Shown: positions 47,728-61,279 of the stretch, piece by piece
How positions within the stretch are numbered: the first letter of the stretch is position 1
Layout of the letters: each line of letters starts with the position of its first letter
Assembly (NCBI RefSeq): GCF_037975245.1
Contig: NC_092569.1
Location: forward strand, 9,499,001 to 9,563,000
Direction of reading: 5' to 3'
DNA length: 64,000 nt
Origin: Apostichopus japonicus
Taxonomy: Eukaryota > Echinodermata > Holothuroidea > Aspidochirotida > Stichopodidae
The notes under the pieces: model-generated
Told to the model about the DNA's origin: nothing
Seen by the model: the letters and a program-made list of their open reading frames with translations, nothing else
The model's database searches: none
Program-made: the position numbers and the translations under genes

Positions 47728-49030
47728 CTTCCTGATGTCGATGGTCACCTTTTCTGCATTTTCAAAACCATTGAGGTAACAACATGATTAAAATTATTAC
47801 AAAAGAGACTGGGGTAGATAAACACCGTCTTTTATTAAGCGATAATTGAAATTACTCTTAACACTCTACTGTTTAAGTTATTTAGTTGGGTAATACGGTT
47901 ACTTTGTACCTTCTGTAGTAGTGTGAGATCAAAAGCAAAGCAACTATTGAATTGGTTTATGGGAGTATAGCTCAGCCGAAATGACCGCACCAAGACTATT
48001 TTTACCAATGATGACTTTTATACATGTGAACATTTTCCAACCATTTTCTCACCATTTAAAATCCGTTTTTCATTGCATATGGTTGTGAACTTAATTAGAT
48101 TTCTAGAACTTTCTCTTGCTGTCAACTAAACGTTTAGGTCAGTGGAACTATAGTTCAGACAGTTCGTAACGGTTAGATAAGGGAGTAGATTATAGTCACA
48201 TGGTAGCATGGACTGGAAACTGGGAGCTATACCCTAAGGAGAGTACTGTATTTGGAAGGTGCCTATTTAGAGTTCTTGTACGTAATGATGAATACAGACA
48301 GTGGAGTAAAATATTCAGTTATTATGAAGATTGCAAAGCAGTAACGTTCATAGGATGTTAAAGGTAAGGTGGGAGCAAATAAAACAAAGAGGTCAGAGGC
48401 GAATGAAGGGTTTCATATAGGAGGTTGGCTGCACTGGGGTGGTTAAACGGACTCCTATGTAGCGAGGGTCTGTGAGCCCTACCCTAGAATAGAACCATTT
48501 TGAACGTCGAATGGGTTAACTTTATATTTATGTTGTTATTAATGATTCTGAGTTGAATTACCAATGTATATTATGATAGATCATGTGAGATTGTTCATGC
48601 TAGTATAGTGGGCGTGGCTAGTTGCTGAAGTGCATATCAATTAAGTAAGATATTTTAGCATTCGTTAAAGTGAGGGTGCTAGAGCAAAATAGCGTAAGCT
48701 GAAGGGCTTAAAGTACCAGGTGTATCAATTTATGTACCATTTGGTTTAATTTGTTTAAAGGCAAGGTATCCGATTATTTTCCAAGATAAATAGTATAGCT
48801 TTAGTGTACTGTTGATGCGTGAGTAGATATCCAGGGTATGACTACACAGTTTGATGCAGGAGCCTGCTGGTTAGTTACGTCACTTTCCATATGTTAAATA
48901 ATCATCCCTAAGATGAGTTCAATTGATTTGTGTAGAGAGGAAGAAATACACACATGAAACTCATAATCAAAAGATCAATTTTATTCCTTGTTCTCTATTA
49001 CATATTTAACGCTAAACAGCCGGGAAGAAA
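47728..49030. other. 3' flank of gene 1
   Basis: Matches 37.5-39.1 kb and 63.5-64 kb, with one block (37.85-38.22 kb) missing here. No coding sequence seen. A possible AATAAA is at 48378. Confidence 0.55.
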
Positions 49031-49400
49031 CATGTAAATTATAAATTATATGAGTAGCTCTTAATGGAAGGTTGGGCTAAGAAATACTAATAAATTCAAA
49101 CTACTGTAGAAAAACGCACAATCAGAACAAATGTGTCATTAATGTTGAATACTCCCTTCATTTTATAAAAGGTGCTGTGGCCGAGTGGAGAAAGGCGTTG
49201 GCATTTGAAGCAATGAGGCTTAGCAATCGGGGTGTTCCGGGTTCGATTCCCGGTGGGTTTTTCATCCTAAAGCAATCTATGGTTTTCCCATCTGAAATTC
49301 AAAATTTCAGTTTTTTAAGCGTCGTAAAAATAACTGTTGATTATTATTATTCATATTGATTATTATAGTAACATGTCGCTCACCACCTGTGACAGGTTTC
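49030..49400 (+). mobile_element. Insertion with tRNA-like head, possible SINE
   Basis: Absent from the matching position after gene 0 (about 39.1 kb). It contains a tRNA-like region at 49171-49257 and a TTATTATTATT tract at 49341-49352. Boundaries are approximate. Confidence 0.45.
49171..49257 (+). tRNA. tRNA-Ser/Leu-like pseudogene
   Basis: A-box-like TGGCCGAGTGG and a perfect T-arm (CCGGGTTCGATTCCCGG), with a long variable region as in type II tRNAs. The 3' acceptor strand does not pair with the 5' GGTGCTG and the anticodon stem is imperfect, so I read it as a pseudogene or SINE head and assign no anticodon. Confidence 0.55.
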
Positions 49401-50344
49401 AAAAGGCGGTTTCTGTTTCGATAAAACGTGCAAGTTCTATCGTATCATATAGCCTAAATAACAAATTTACAAGTTATATATTAATTATGTCTCATTCTGT
49501 CAAACGATCTAATTATCGCGTATCTTCAGTAAACTGCTGACAATAACAGCTACGAAAGTAAAATTGCGCGGACTGACAAGCAGAACTTCTCCTGACAAAC
49601 ACTTGACGTAAGGTTGAATTTTCGCTTTCATTGTATGTTAATATACCTCTGCCATACAAGACTGTTTGCATATCGATTACAAAGTGGAATAATGGTTACT
49701 TAGTATTTGATACTTGCTTTGTAAACTACATTTGAAGTACGATCCTTCGATAAAACTGGTAATATGAAACAAGCAAACCACAAGGCAAGACAGTGTAGGT
49801 CTAGCAGTACGTTACGATAATTATTGGCTTTTTTTGTTTGTACAATAGACAATATTATGATTCCAGAATAACTCATATTTTGTATGTACCTTGTATGTAT
49901 ATTATCAATGTTGGGTTACAGTTGCATATTTGTGACACTGACGCTAGAGTAATAACAGATTATCTGATCGTGTTATGTAATATTAAAACAACCGCCTTCT
50001 AATAGATAAGACCATATGTGGCTACAATAACATGAGTGATCGAAGTTATAGAGTTATTAATCTTTCAATCCTATGCAAATGTCACTGTGTCCCACATATT
50101 TAATATGTTGTATTGTTTCATTTGCAAAACTCATGTCTAATTCCATCGTCCCTTTAGCGGTAACGTTGGACTATAGTAACAATCTAGGTATGCTTGCACA
50201 TTTTACATGGTCTGTCTTTAAGGGTTATGTACGGCACAGCGCATTCAACAAGCAAAAGAGCTGCATGAGTTTGTGCTAGACAGTAATAGTTATCTGTCCA
50301 CATATAGCGCCAAAGATACTAATCGGTAACTTCTGATTCGATAT

Positions 50345-53300
50345 CAATTCATTTATTTGTTTTATCGCCAACTGTGTACAATGCGAAAGGAAGTCTCCAC
50401 AAAGTCTTAAAAAGACTTAAAAAAGTAGGAGACTCCCTGGAAGAAATTTTAAAATAAATAATACAGTATACATAAGGAATAAATATACAGTAATATAATA
50501 ACGTAATGATGCTGAGATGGATACATGAATAGATTATATAATACTAGTACGAGTTAATAAATTCCTTTACAAATGTCTGGTGAATGTGGGATTTGAAGGT
50601 ATAGACTTTTTTGATAGATCATTCCAAATTTGTATTGCTCTATTACGAAGACCGAATTTTCCTATGATACTATGGTAAAAATTGCAATGAGCGTTGTCGG
50701 CTTGTCTTGTGTGATGGTTATGGAAGACTATGTTACTACATATAAAGTCATTAAAAGTGACTGGCAGTTATCAAATCCATGCTTTGTAGGCAAAAGTAGC
50801 AACCTTGACTGTTATAATATCACCAAGTTTTAATAAATTTAGGGACTAGTATGTTCAAGTGGTGTGGCATTAGCAATGTGACGTATAGCCCTCTTTTGGA
50901 GAATATTAGGCGGTCAATGTTAACATTGTATGTACCAGACCAAATAGTTGTACAGTAGGATAAGTGTGGCAGAACTAATGTTTGATAAAGCATTCTAAGG
51001 ACATACCGTGGGAGGAAATATTTCAGTTTAGATAATAAACCAGTTTTTAGCTACAATGTTACATACTAACGAAATATGGTTATTCCAAGAAAGTTTGCTC
51101 TCAATATTAATACCAAGAAACTTTGTATCAGTTACACATTTAATTATTTTACCGTTCATCGTAATATCTTTATCCCAACGAGATGCTCTTCTACTACTGA
51201 AAAAATATACTTATTCTTATCAATATTGTTACTGAATTTGTTTGCTGCGAACCAATCACAGAACTTATCCAGTTCACAAGAGACAGTACTTTGGAGTGAA
51301 GTTACGTTCTTCGAGTGAAAGAAAGATTGGTGTCATCGGCAAATAAGACTGTATGAGCAATGTTGGAGACATGGCAGATATCATTAACGTATATAATAAA
51401 CAACAAAGGACCTAATAATTTGGATTTGAATTCTTGTATGTAGTATATTGTAACCTTTTTGTGACATTTATGTCTAGCCAATTTAGGGTTATGGTGGCAG
51501 AAGATGGACTAACCCGAGTAGGTTTAGTTATTGTGGGATCAAACCCGCTCGAATAAATAAGGTTATTAAAGTCAGTAGTTATGCTTGCATTAGATAAACC
51601 AATATTAAAATCTCCCATAATATAGGTACTGCAGTGGTCATTAGCGATGGTGCTAAGCATAAGCTGCATATTTAAATTGATATCATCATTCGAACTGTTG
51701 GGAGGTCTGTATACACAACCAACGATAAGCTTTTCGTTGCTATAGGTGTATTCGTTTCAATGAATATCGCTTCAATAGAATTGTTTAAAATAGACAAATC
51801 TGTACGGTGTTTAAAATTACAGTCATTATTTATAAAAAGGCAAACACCACCACCCCTTCTTTCATTACGATGCTGTTCAATTAGTGTGTAATTGTCAATC
51901 TTAATAAGAGGAGATATATCATTTGTAAACCAGGTTTCAGTAAAAACCAATTATGGAAAAATCTTGATTGAACAAAAAGTAGCAATATCGGAAAAATGTT
52001 TCTTTAGACTACGACTATTTTGTTGTAGTAATGATATACACTTATGGAATGGTGAGTTATTAAAAGAATCGACGTCATTGTACTTACAAGATACATTATT
52101 TTCGCCCATATCCTCCGTGGAATTAGTGTTAAAAAGCATAATGGCTAGTAGAAAGTAAAGTTTGGTTGTCATTTCACTTTAATTAATTGAGTCCAATAGT
52201 AATTTCAGTTAGTTTCTATGGCCTCCTTTATTAGCAGTTCCCGTCTGTCCTTTCTCCTTAGGGCGGAAATTGTAGGTTTCCTCGATCGCTGGTTGTGTGG
52301 TTTTCGTTTGTTGACTGGTTAGCTTCTTCGGTACAGTGTAGACTTTATCGGTTGAAACTGCTCTCTTCATTTTTCTTGTGTTTTCTGTTGCCGAAGATTG
52401 GGTTGGGACATTGATGTTGTAGGTAGGTTTTCTTTCTGCGTTTTAAAATATTTATCTGCTGGTTTGGTCTGTTTGTTATTGCTATTTTCACTATGTCTTT
52501 GCTTTGGTAAATCTTCGCTGTCTGTGTCCATGTCGATCGACGTTTCACTTTCACCTGTGTCTAAGTTCGATCTAGTGGCCTGATCTGTCACTTGACTGTC
52601 TTTTCTGGTGTCTCCTTTAAGGTTAGGTTGTTTGTGAACTTCATTATGGTTCTCTTGATCGGATTCTCTTGTTGTCTTTGTCTTGCTGATGGCCAAAGCG
52701 ATGACAGTTAAAGCACTCTGTTGATGGGCATCTTGATTCAGAGTGTCCCAGCTCATCATATTGTTTACTATCTATAGTTTGGACAGTTTCTCATTAGATG
52801 ATCCTCTCCCAAGCAATTGTTGAAAACCCTACTTTGGCCATTATGTTTGAGTCTTATATGAATGCCTCTAATAACAACAGCATATGGTAGACTTTTTACC
52901 TTGCTTGGTAATTCAAGCCGCACAAACCGTGTACCGTTTTGGATGTTGTGAAAATCAATGTAGAATTTATGGGTCCATTCAGATCGAATTTTGCAGCCAA
53001 GATCTGTTAATTTGTCGGTAAGTTCAGAATCATCAATAAAAACAGGGACGTTGAATAAACTTACAGTCAATATATGTTTCGTTACACCCATCACGACGCA
53101 ATCTTCTTTCCCAATGTGTAAACCCGACTCCTGTAACAATTCAGCATCCTTGACGTTTTTAAGTGTGACAATCCATTGCCCAGACCTCACATCCGATAAT
53201 GTTCTTCCTTCCGACGTCACTTGAGAAAGCATTTATCACATCAATAGCGTTAAACGAGCAATCAATTATTTTTATGCTATTCTCCTTCAGGTTGTTGATT

Positions 53301-53597
53301 TCTGCCGTTGCTCCATACTAACAGGTGAACGGTGGCTAGAATTAGCAGAACTCATATCTGTAGTGAAGGGCTGACTTGGGCCGAAAGACGCAGCCGCCTC
53401 CAATTCTATAAAACTGTTTCCTTTCAAAATGTGTTCCAAATTCAATTTACCAAGCATTAAAGCAAATGAATCGTTCGTACAATCCAGTAACTAGCATTTC
53501 TCCAATTTCGATGATTTCAGCTACCAAATGGCGGAATTTTTTTGAGAGACATAAATTGTGACATGTTTACGGGTCGCGAACACTTGTCAACTTTCTA
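50345..53597 (-). mobile_element. Decayed CR1/I-group LINE with gag-like ORF1, inserted upstream of gene 2
   Basis: Read on the minus strand: an ORF1 gag-like frame (53232-52768) with a zinc-knuckle relic (CLGEDHLMRNC, first Cys replaced). A second knuckle-like CFNCHRFGH follows in another frame near 52715. Next are an apurinic-endonuclease region (52172-51412; MVFTETWF, GGGVCLFI, YIMGDFNI) and a reverse-transcriptase piece (about 51415-51300; LGPLLFIIYVNDI, then VLFADDTN). A 3' region includes LRMLYQTLVLPHLSYCTTIW (about 51005-50945). The RT is internally deleted and frames are broken. Flanks match continuous sequence at 40.3 kb in the gene 1 unit, which defines the insertion limits to within about 10 bp. 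Confidence 0.8.
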
Positions 53598-55050
53598 TGT
53601 CCAAACAGTGTAACATTAATTGGTGTAGGCTATATATAGGCAATCTGTTAACCCCTATCAAGCTCTTCCACTTAATATTTGTTTAACGTCTTTAACGTCG
53701 TCTGGAAATGTTCTGCCATATATGATAGTTTACTCTTATAACCATTAGAACTTATCTGTACTGTGAAAAGACTTTGAAAGATAAATCTATGTGTAAATAT
53801 CAAGGAAACACACGAGTGACGGCTCGCACTACGATATCGTTTCATATTTTAGTGCATGAGAGGTGTAAGAGCTATTTTTATGTTTAGATACTGACCGTAT
53901 TAATTACAACCACTGTGAATTCTTAGGAAAGCAGAGATATGCAAGTTGAATGTTTGTGTTGAGCTGCAGGATAAATTAAGCAGCTTATACACCATGGGTC
54001 TTTCTTTTGAGCTTTCTTTTCAACATGGAATCAATACTAACAAAATTCATTTCGATCTGTAGTAGAAGAGACATATCTCGGTTGCTTAGATGCAAAAAAA
54101 GCAGAACTTTCTGGAATGATGGAGAGAGTGGAAAGGAACAACATGACTGTTTCTATGTGTTCTGATATCTGTGGTAAGGGTGCATATGACAAATACGGCT
54201 TACAGTATGGATACCGGTGTTACTGTGGTAACCAAACGGAGATACTCGAAAGCAATGATCGAGCAGAAGGCCAATGTAACAACCCGTGTAAAGGGGCTCC
54301 TAAATGTGGAGGGAATCAGGTAATAGCCATTTACAACTGTAAGTTGTATAACAAATTTTTTGACAAAGAAACTTAATAAAATTAACAAAAAAATCCTTGC
54401 GCATATTTTCTCTAATACTAAATGAAGCTTGAGATGCAGATTAAGATATGTATCGATACTAACTTAAAACAATACGAGATTTCCGATATTCATTCTCGTA
54501 TAACTCTCTTTTCTTGCCTTAATTTTTATTTTCAAAGACACGTCATACATCGGATGCTACAGCTATACTCCAAATGAAAGTATACACGTTGGCGGTAGAG
54601 TAGAGTTCTTGACTCCAACTATTTGTCGCGAGATATGTCACACGTATAAGTTTTTCGGCGTGACACAAGGCAGTAAGTGTTATTGTCGTTCCGTCATATC
54701 GAATACTCCACAGAGAAATGATGACGAATGTAATGAATTACCTTGTCAAGGAGGACCCACGTGTGGAGGATCTGGGTACATCGCTATTTGGGACTTCGTT
54801 AACCGCACTCCGAAGGATTCTGGTAATATTTCATTAGTAAATACAAGTACATGTTTGGACATATTGATCTTATTCACGTTTTAGTGATCTTATTTCTTTA
54901 GGAAATTATCTACGAAAAATCATTGCAACGAAGTGTATTGAACAATGTATCTGTAGTCGATATATAATACAAACTTCGAACTAGATGAACACTAAACAGC
55001 CAATCATGTTGCCACGTAATAGTATTAACATCAAACTGTGATGGTCGTTA

Positions 55051-55418
55051 CACATACATACATACATACATACATACACACATACATACATACATACATA
55101 CATACATACATACATACATACATACATACATACATACATACATACATACATACATACATACATACATACATACATACATACATACATACATACATACATA
55201 CATACATACATACATACATACATACATACATACATACATACATACATACATACATACATACATACATACATACATACATACATACATACATACATACATA
55301 CATACATACATACATACATACATACATACATACATACATACATACATACATACACACATACATACATACATACATACATACATACATACATACATACATA
55401 CATACATACATACATACA
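55051..55418. repeat. (CATA)n microsatellite, about 90 units
   Basis: Nearly pure tetranucleotide run with a few CACA interruptions. It reads open in several frames on both strands only because the period lacks stop codons; not coding. Confidence 0.97.
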
Positions 55419-55426
55419 CGCACACC

Positions 55427-55438
<12 letters not shown>

Positions 55439-55466
<28 letters not shown>

Positions 55467-55515
55467 TTTATATATATATATATATAAACATATATATATA
55501 TGTATATATATAAAC

Positions 55516-55571
<56 letters not shown>
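55439..55571. repeat. (TA)n-rich microsatellite
   Basis: TA runs broken by TTTA and AACATA, directly after the CATA array. Confidence 0.93.
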
Positions 55572-57054
55572 TAGACGCTCCACAAATAGTGCATGATCCA
55601 TCGGCATTTTTTGTTTACGTCATACCGTTTCGGATATTACAGCAGTTTTTATGAGCTGTTACTTTTAATTATTCCTGTTGTTATTTATTCAGAAATATCT
55701 GCATCCATAACAGTACCTTCACCTTACGACAGTTTCGCTGTACTGCAAAGGTGATCATCGTTTTTTTCCAGTTTACTAAAGACTTTTGTAGAGGCTTGAG
55801 TATTAAATTCGTTGATTTAGTTCCAAAACTTATAAACTTTAATAGCTCAATCGTTACAGAGAACGGCGTTTATAATCATGATCTTACGGATTTTAATCCC
55901 GTTCTAGATAAAGTTTTCTTTATATTTATATTTTATAATTTAACATTCAGTTTACACTGTTCATTTAAATAAACAACATTTCAGTAGGTTATTATACTGC
56001 CCAACTCACATGTAGTTCATTCGACTTATCAAGCATGTCCCTGTTCGTGACCATCATTTATAATATAGTTAACAGATCTGCGGACACTTACAAAAACATC
56101 GTCCTTATCATTCTAATAGGCATTAAAAATCATCAAAATAGCTGCAACTTCCATCAGAATCCATCAAAGTTGACCATTTTACAAGTATCTTCCTAATTCC
56201 AGTTTTATTAATGAATTAATGTTAGCTAATTATGCACATTCATGATGTAATGGAAACGAATGCCTAATTTTCTGTTATGTCATCCATTTGTTTTCACAAC
56301 AAAACTTTGAAAAGAGGAATATCACATTATTCAAATAATATACGTAAGTTATTTATGAGAGGTTCACTTGTTAATGACTGAAATAAGACATTTTGATGAG
56401 CGCAAACACTCACCGTCATAGAGTGCTAATGATTTTCCCAGATTTTTCAAAACTTCAAAATGTGTGTATCTTGGAAACGAAAAGTGCTTTTCTGAGATGT
56501 CAACAGATTTTGAATGAGAATATCACACGCAAAAAGTGTACTGAATATGGGGCAAACTGGCTCGATGTCCTCTTAGTATTTTAAATTAACTTTCTCTTTG
56601 TCGACAGTTTTTCCCGCTCTTTCGTTTACTCTTGGATGCTTGGTTGTGATCGGAGTTTTACGGATCTCACGAAAGTAAGTTCATCTTTTGCATTGAGAAC
56701 TTTTACGTAATATGCAGTTATATTAAATTTCCCTCGAAGTAGAGTCAATATTACTCTTAGCCTTTCTCAGCTGAGGACAGGATTTTTTACAATTCACAGT
56801 TTTGTGAAGCGTCATTTTCCTCTATAGGACCTTTTTATTTTTTATTGTTTAGCCAGCAACCATTCTGCTATCCCTTCAAAATATAAAGCATGTTTTCCCT
56901 TCGTAAAGATGGCTGAGAAGCTCAATTTATAATCTTTGGAAAAGGTTATATATAAACCGGCTAGGTTTGGTTTGTCTCTTGTAATGCAATCAAAGGTCTA
57001 CTTTAACCTCAACATCTCTCATGTCTAGACTTATTTCGTGCTGATTCACAATAC

Positions 57055-59420
57055 TTTTTTTCCACTGTATTTATTTACAATACCGTAACACATAATACAA
57101 AAGAATCAGCAAAAGACTTACATAAGAAGCTTACATAAAGAAATCATAGAAGTCGTTAAGGTTACACAAATTGTTGTTTTGCTTAGAAATGAAATAGTGC
57201 AGGTCAAGTTGAAAGCGAAACTTAATATAAAATTCCTGCACATGTGGGATTTTGTTATTCAACCTACAAGTATAAATGTACTTTTTAGCATGCAAAATTA
57301 AAAAGTTCACAGGATTATCTATATCACCAAAATCACCAAAACAAATGTTGGTCAAATTAAAAGTATAATTAATTTTAATGCAATTTGAATTCACTGCCTC
57401 CCAGAATCGCTCAACGTGACAACAATTACAAAACAAATGTATAAGCGTTTCATCGGCATTCTTGCAAAATGAACAAAGTGGAGAATTAACCATTTTCATT
57501 TTATAAAGCAAGCTATTTATGCCTAATATACGATGTAGAAAACGCAATTGTAAATATGATACTTTGGGGTCATTCACAGCCGTAAAAGGCAGCCTAAAAA
57601 TCTTATTCCAAAATATTTTCACTGGAAAATTCATAGCTTGCCTCTTCATAATAGACGACGGCGGCGTGCAGAGACCGGTAATTAGCTTATTATAAACATT
57701 TTTTGTTATTTTATGTGTGCCAGTGTGCGCATGCACATATTAAAGTTATTTTCACTCATTGGGAGCAAAACAGAATCATGGTACCCCCTCCAATAACTAG
57801 GAATGGCGTGAATAATCCCAAAGTACGAAGTAAAAGGAAAATTTCTAATATATATTTTCGCTTGAAACGTGTTATATGGAATTACCGAGCCATCATTTTT
57901 AATGAAATCTTTCACATAAATTGTTCTGTGATTTAAAAGATTATACTGGAAAATTACTTTATTGTTAACCAATATATGACTGTCGTTTAAAATGATTTCA
58001 TTACCATAATTACTGTCTGGATGATAAAAATTAAACTCAGCCCAAGCCTCACACACTCTTCTTCAAAAAATATTAGAAATACAAGAAACTGCCTCCTTAT
58101 TGAAATTACATTTAAAAAGAAAAGCACCACCGAACTGTTTTAGGTACAAATCAAAAAACATTTTCCAGTTTCCTCTCTGAGGGGCTAAATACCGTTTTAC
58201 CCAGCTACAGTTTAGACTTTTAATAAAAGATTCAATATCTGTCATATCAAAGCCACCATTAACTTCCTTATTAATAAGGGTGCTCCATTTAATCTTATAA
58301 GGTTTATTGTTCCAAATAAAATTATACACAATTTTATTAACCTCTTTAATGAAACTAAGAGGAGGATTTGGTAGAACACTAAAAAGAAAAAAAAGTTGCG
58401 AAATGGCCAAGCTCTTAATTATAGTTATTTTACCAGTTGGTGTTAAGTCACGTTTTGACCACATCCCAAGTAACTGTTTGAGCCTGGATAATTTGGGAAG
58501 ATAATTCAACGAAAAGAAACCTTCATTCTTTGTAGTAAATGTGACACCAAGATATTTCACGGGACCAAGGTTAACATTAAAACCATACTCATGAAAATAC
58601 CAGGGAACCCTTGAAACCATAGCACCCAATGGAAAAAAGAATGATTTGCTGAAATTAATTTTTAAACCCGAAGCGGCATAGAAATTATTAAGAATGTTTA
58701 CAACCTCTACAAGAGAAGCGCGTGAACCATCTAAAAATAAAACAGTATCATCGGCATATTGTGAAACTCTAATTTCAGAGTTATTAATAGATATACCCTT
58801 GATACGACAGCTTGTTTTAACCATGAATGTGAGAAATTCTGAACATAAGATAAAGAGGTAAGGACTGAGTGGACAACCCTGTCTTACACCTCGAGTAATA
58901 CTAAAATACTGAGAGAGATGACCATTGTTAATAACACAAGATGTGACGTTCCCATAATAAGTTCTAACCCACCTAATAAAATTTGGACCAAAATTGAAGA
59001 ATTTTAAACTTTGATAAAGACACTCCCAGTCCAAACAATCAAAAGCCTTTTCAAAATCTAGAAACAGAAGAGTACCTGAAATATTGTTGGAATTACAATG
59101 ATCAATGAGGTCTAAAACTAGTCTAATGTTCTCACCGATGAAACGTCCTTTTAAGAATCCAGTTTGCTCATCACTAATAATGTAATTTAAAACACGCTTA
59201 ATACGGGTTGCCAAGCATTTGGCTCCAATCTTGTAGTCAGTATTTAAAATTGCTGTAGGCCTCCAATTTTTCAAATATTGTAAATCTTTTGAAGGCTTTG
59301 GAATCAAAGAGATTATTGCCCTGCCCTGTTCATCGGCTAAGTGTGTACAACTGAAAGCAAAATAAAGAGAATTAACTACAAAGTTACCTAAAATGTCCCA
59401 AAAATGTACATAAAATTCAA
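57055..59420 (-). mobile_element. Recent L1/Tx1-type LINE, 5'-truncated, with target duplication
   Basis: CTGATTCACAATAC occurs at 57041-57054 and 59421-59434; the gene 1 unit has a single CTGATTCACGATAC here (about 43813). A T-run at 57055 is the complement of the poly-A tail. The minus frame (from 59420 down to 58063) covers most of the reverse transcriptase: LKNWRPTAILNTDYKI, DEQTGFLKGRFIGENIRL, DFEKAFDCLDWE, RQGCPLSPYLF and the catalytic YADD. Two frameshifts (about 58060 and 57720) separate the rest, ending in the zinc-binding CSFCKNADETLIHLFCNC region and a stop at 57131. The endonuclease part is absent, so the copy cannot move itself. Confidence 0.92.
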
Positions 59421-59459
59421 CTGATTCACAATACGCTCCGAATGTTTTGGTTTGCATTA

Positions 59460-61270
59460 TCTCATGAATTCATGACCACATGAACAATCATCCAACAAGA
59501 CACGAGCGCCATTTCAAACAGCTATCATCTTTGCACAAAAAATGTTTTCAGTTGTAAAATTTAAGGTCATAGTACATTCCATGGGAATTTATGTAAACGT
59601 TTAACTTAACTTTCAGTTCAGCAATTGATACAGAGTTGTCAATGACATACTGTGACAAGATTAGTACCGAAGGACTTACAGCCTACACCATGTTTTTAAA
59701 TGTTAACCAAGATTGAAGATTTTTGTATGAATCTGAAAAAGGAACTGATTATCAGAATGTTAAGCCATTGGCACGAAGCACAAGTGGGAATTCTGACTGC
59801 TGACTGCAGTTGATCTGTAAACATTGCAACAAAAGATATCCGATGTAGCCTATGGGTAGACAAAAACTAGCTCAAACGTGTCTAAGTAACACAGTAACGT
59901 ATTAAGATTTCCAATAGTTCTTCCCTTGGGTGCATTCCTCTTGATTATACAAAATACTTGGTACACAAAACCCGTAATTGCTGTGAATTACTTTCTGGTC
60001 TGTTAGTGTATTCATAGGCTCCCGTAAACAATATTTCAGTGACATGCATTTTGGGGCTGATTTTGAAACAACATTAAAGCCGACACTAATTGTGTCGTAT
60101 GAAAATATTGTGACATATGAACATTTGAAGCCAACATTAAAAATTCAACACGCAATTCCAGACCCGACAATACAGAGTTGTGGTCACGATATTGAGGCTG
60201 AATTATTTCCAACATAGGCACGACATGTGGACTCCAATTTTACCAAGCCTGACATGGATTGTGTCACAATTGACAAGGATTCTGTACGTTAATCAAGTCC
60301 ATAGAGCCAGTGCTATTACCCTAGATTTCTATGACGCAAGTGGATGGGAACTCAGTCCATTGCATTCTTGTCACTCGTCTTCCTCTCTCTTCCCCTTTCC
60401 TCATCCTTGTCACTCCTCTGCATATTCCCCATCCTTGTCACTTTGTCTGCCCCTTTTCCTCATTCCACATCCTTATCACTATCTGCCCATTCTCTTTCCT
60501 AATTAATGTCACTGATAATCCCCTTCCCCTCCTTCCACACTCTTGTCACCCATGTTCCCCGTCCCCTTCCCCTCGTTATCTGCCATCATTAACCATCTTG
60601 TTTTTCCTTCCTTCCCTATCCTTGCCGCTGTAGCACATAACAAAATATCCCAATGTGGGTTCTTGATGCACCAACAACAACCTAAAGTACTTTTGATACA
60701 CTTACATTAATTCAATATAGATCAGAGTATAACGAAATATATATAGTGTTTCCTGGTTGAGGGCTTTTAAGGTGTCATACTCAACCCTATAAACATAATA
60801 TTAACAACAGCAAATGGATTTACAAAGATCACAATAATATTGACTGTACCTGTAGGCTCACTATAGCACTTACAGATAATCCGCACTATAATATAAATAC
60901 ATTCTGTGTGCATTCTGGCATCACAGGAGATTACAAAATTACACCTAATAAGGGCTGCTATTCTGTGTGCACATTGCCATCACAGAACTAACATGTATAT
61001 ATTCACATATAATATACACAAGGTGAGCACATGTAAAATGACCAGGCACCTGAGAGATCTGAGCAAAGTTAAAAGATGAATTCTTACCTGTCTGGAAATA
61101 AATATAGTTATTTCTATAATCTTCTGACTTGTCACTACTGCTGCGTGTATGGCAGTTTCGATTGTCTTGGTGAATGGTAAGGTTGCTTAGGTGATAGGGT
61201 GTTTTAAGCAGTTTTGAAACAAAGGGAAGCTTTGTATGAAATTAATTATCCCACCCTACAGGGCAAGATC
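59460..61270 (+). other. Gene 2 last intron, second part
   Basis: Collinear by eye with 43.85-45.53 kb of gene 1, including the polypyrimidine block (60345-60640). No exon recognised. Confidence 0.6.
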
Positions 61271-61279
61271 TTACTTAAC

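Noticed and set aside
54981-55487. Long open frames on both strands reading YVCM- or THTYI-type repeats
   Set aside because: They are the translation of the CATA microsatellite, open in several frames at once because the repeat lacks stop codons. Not genes.
57703-58504. Plus-strand frames inside the 57-59.4 kb LINE
   Set aside because: Shadows of the minus-strand ORF2.
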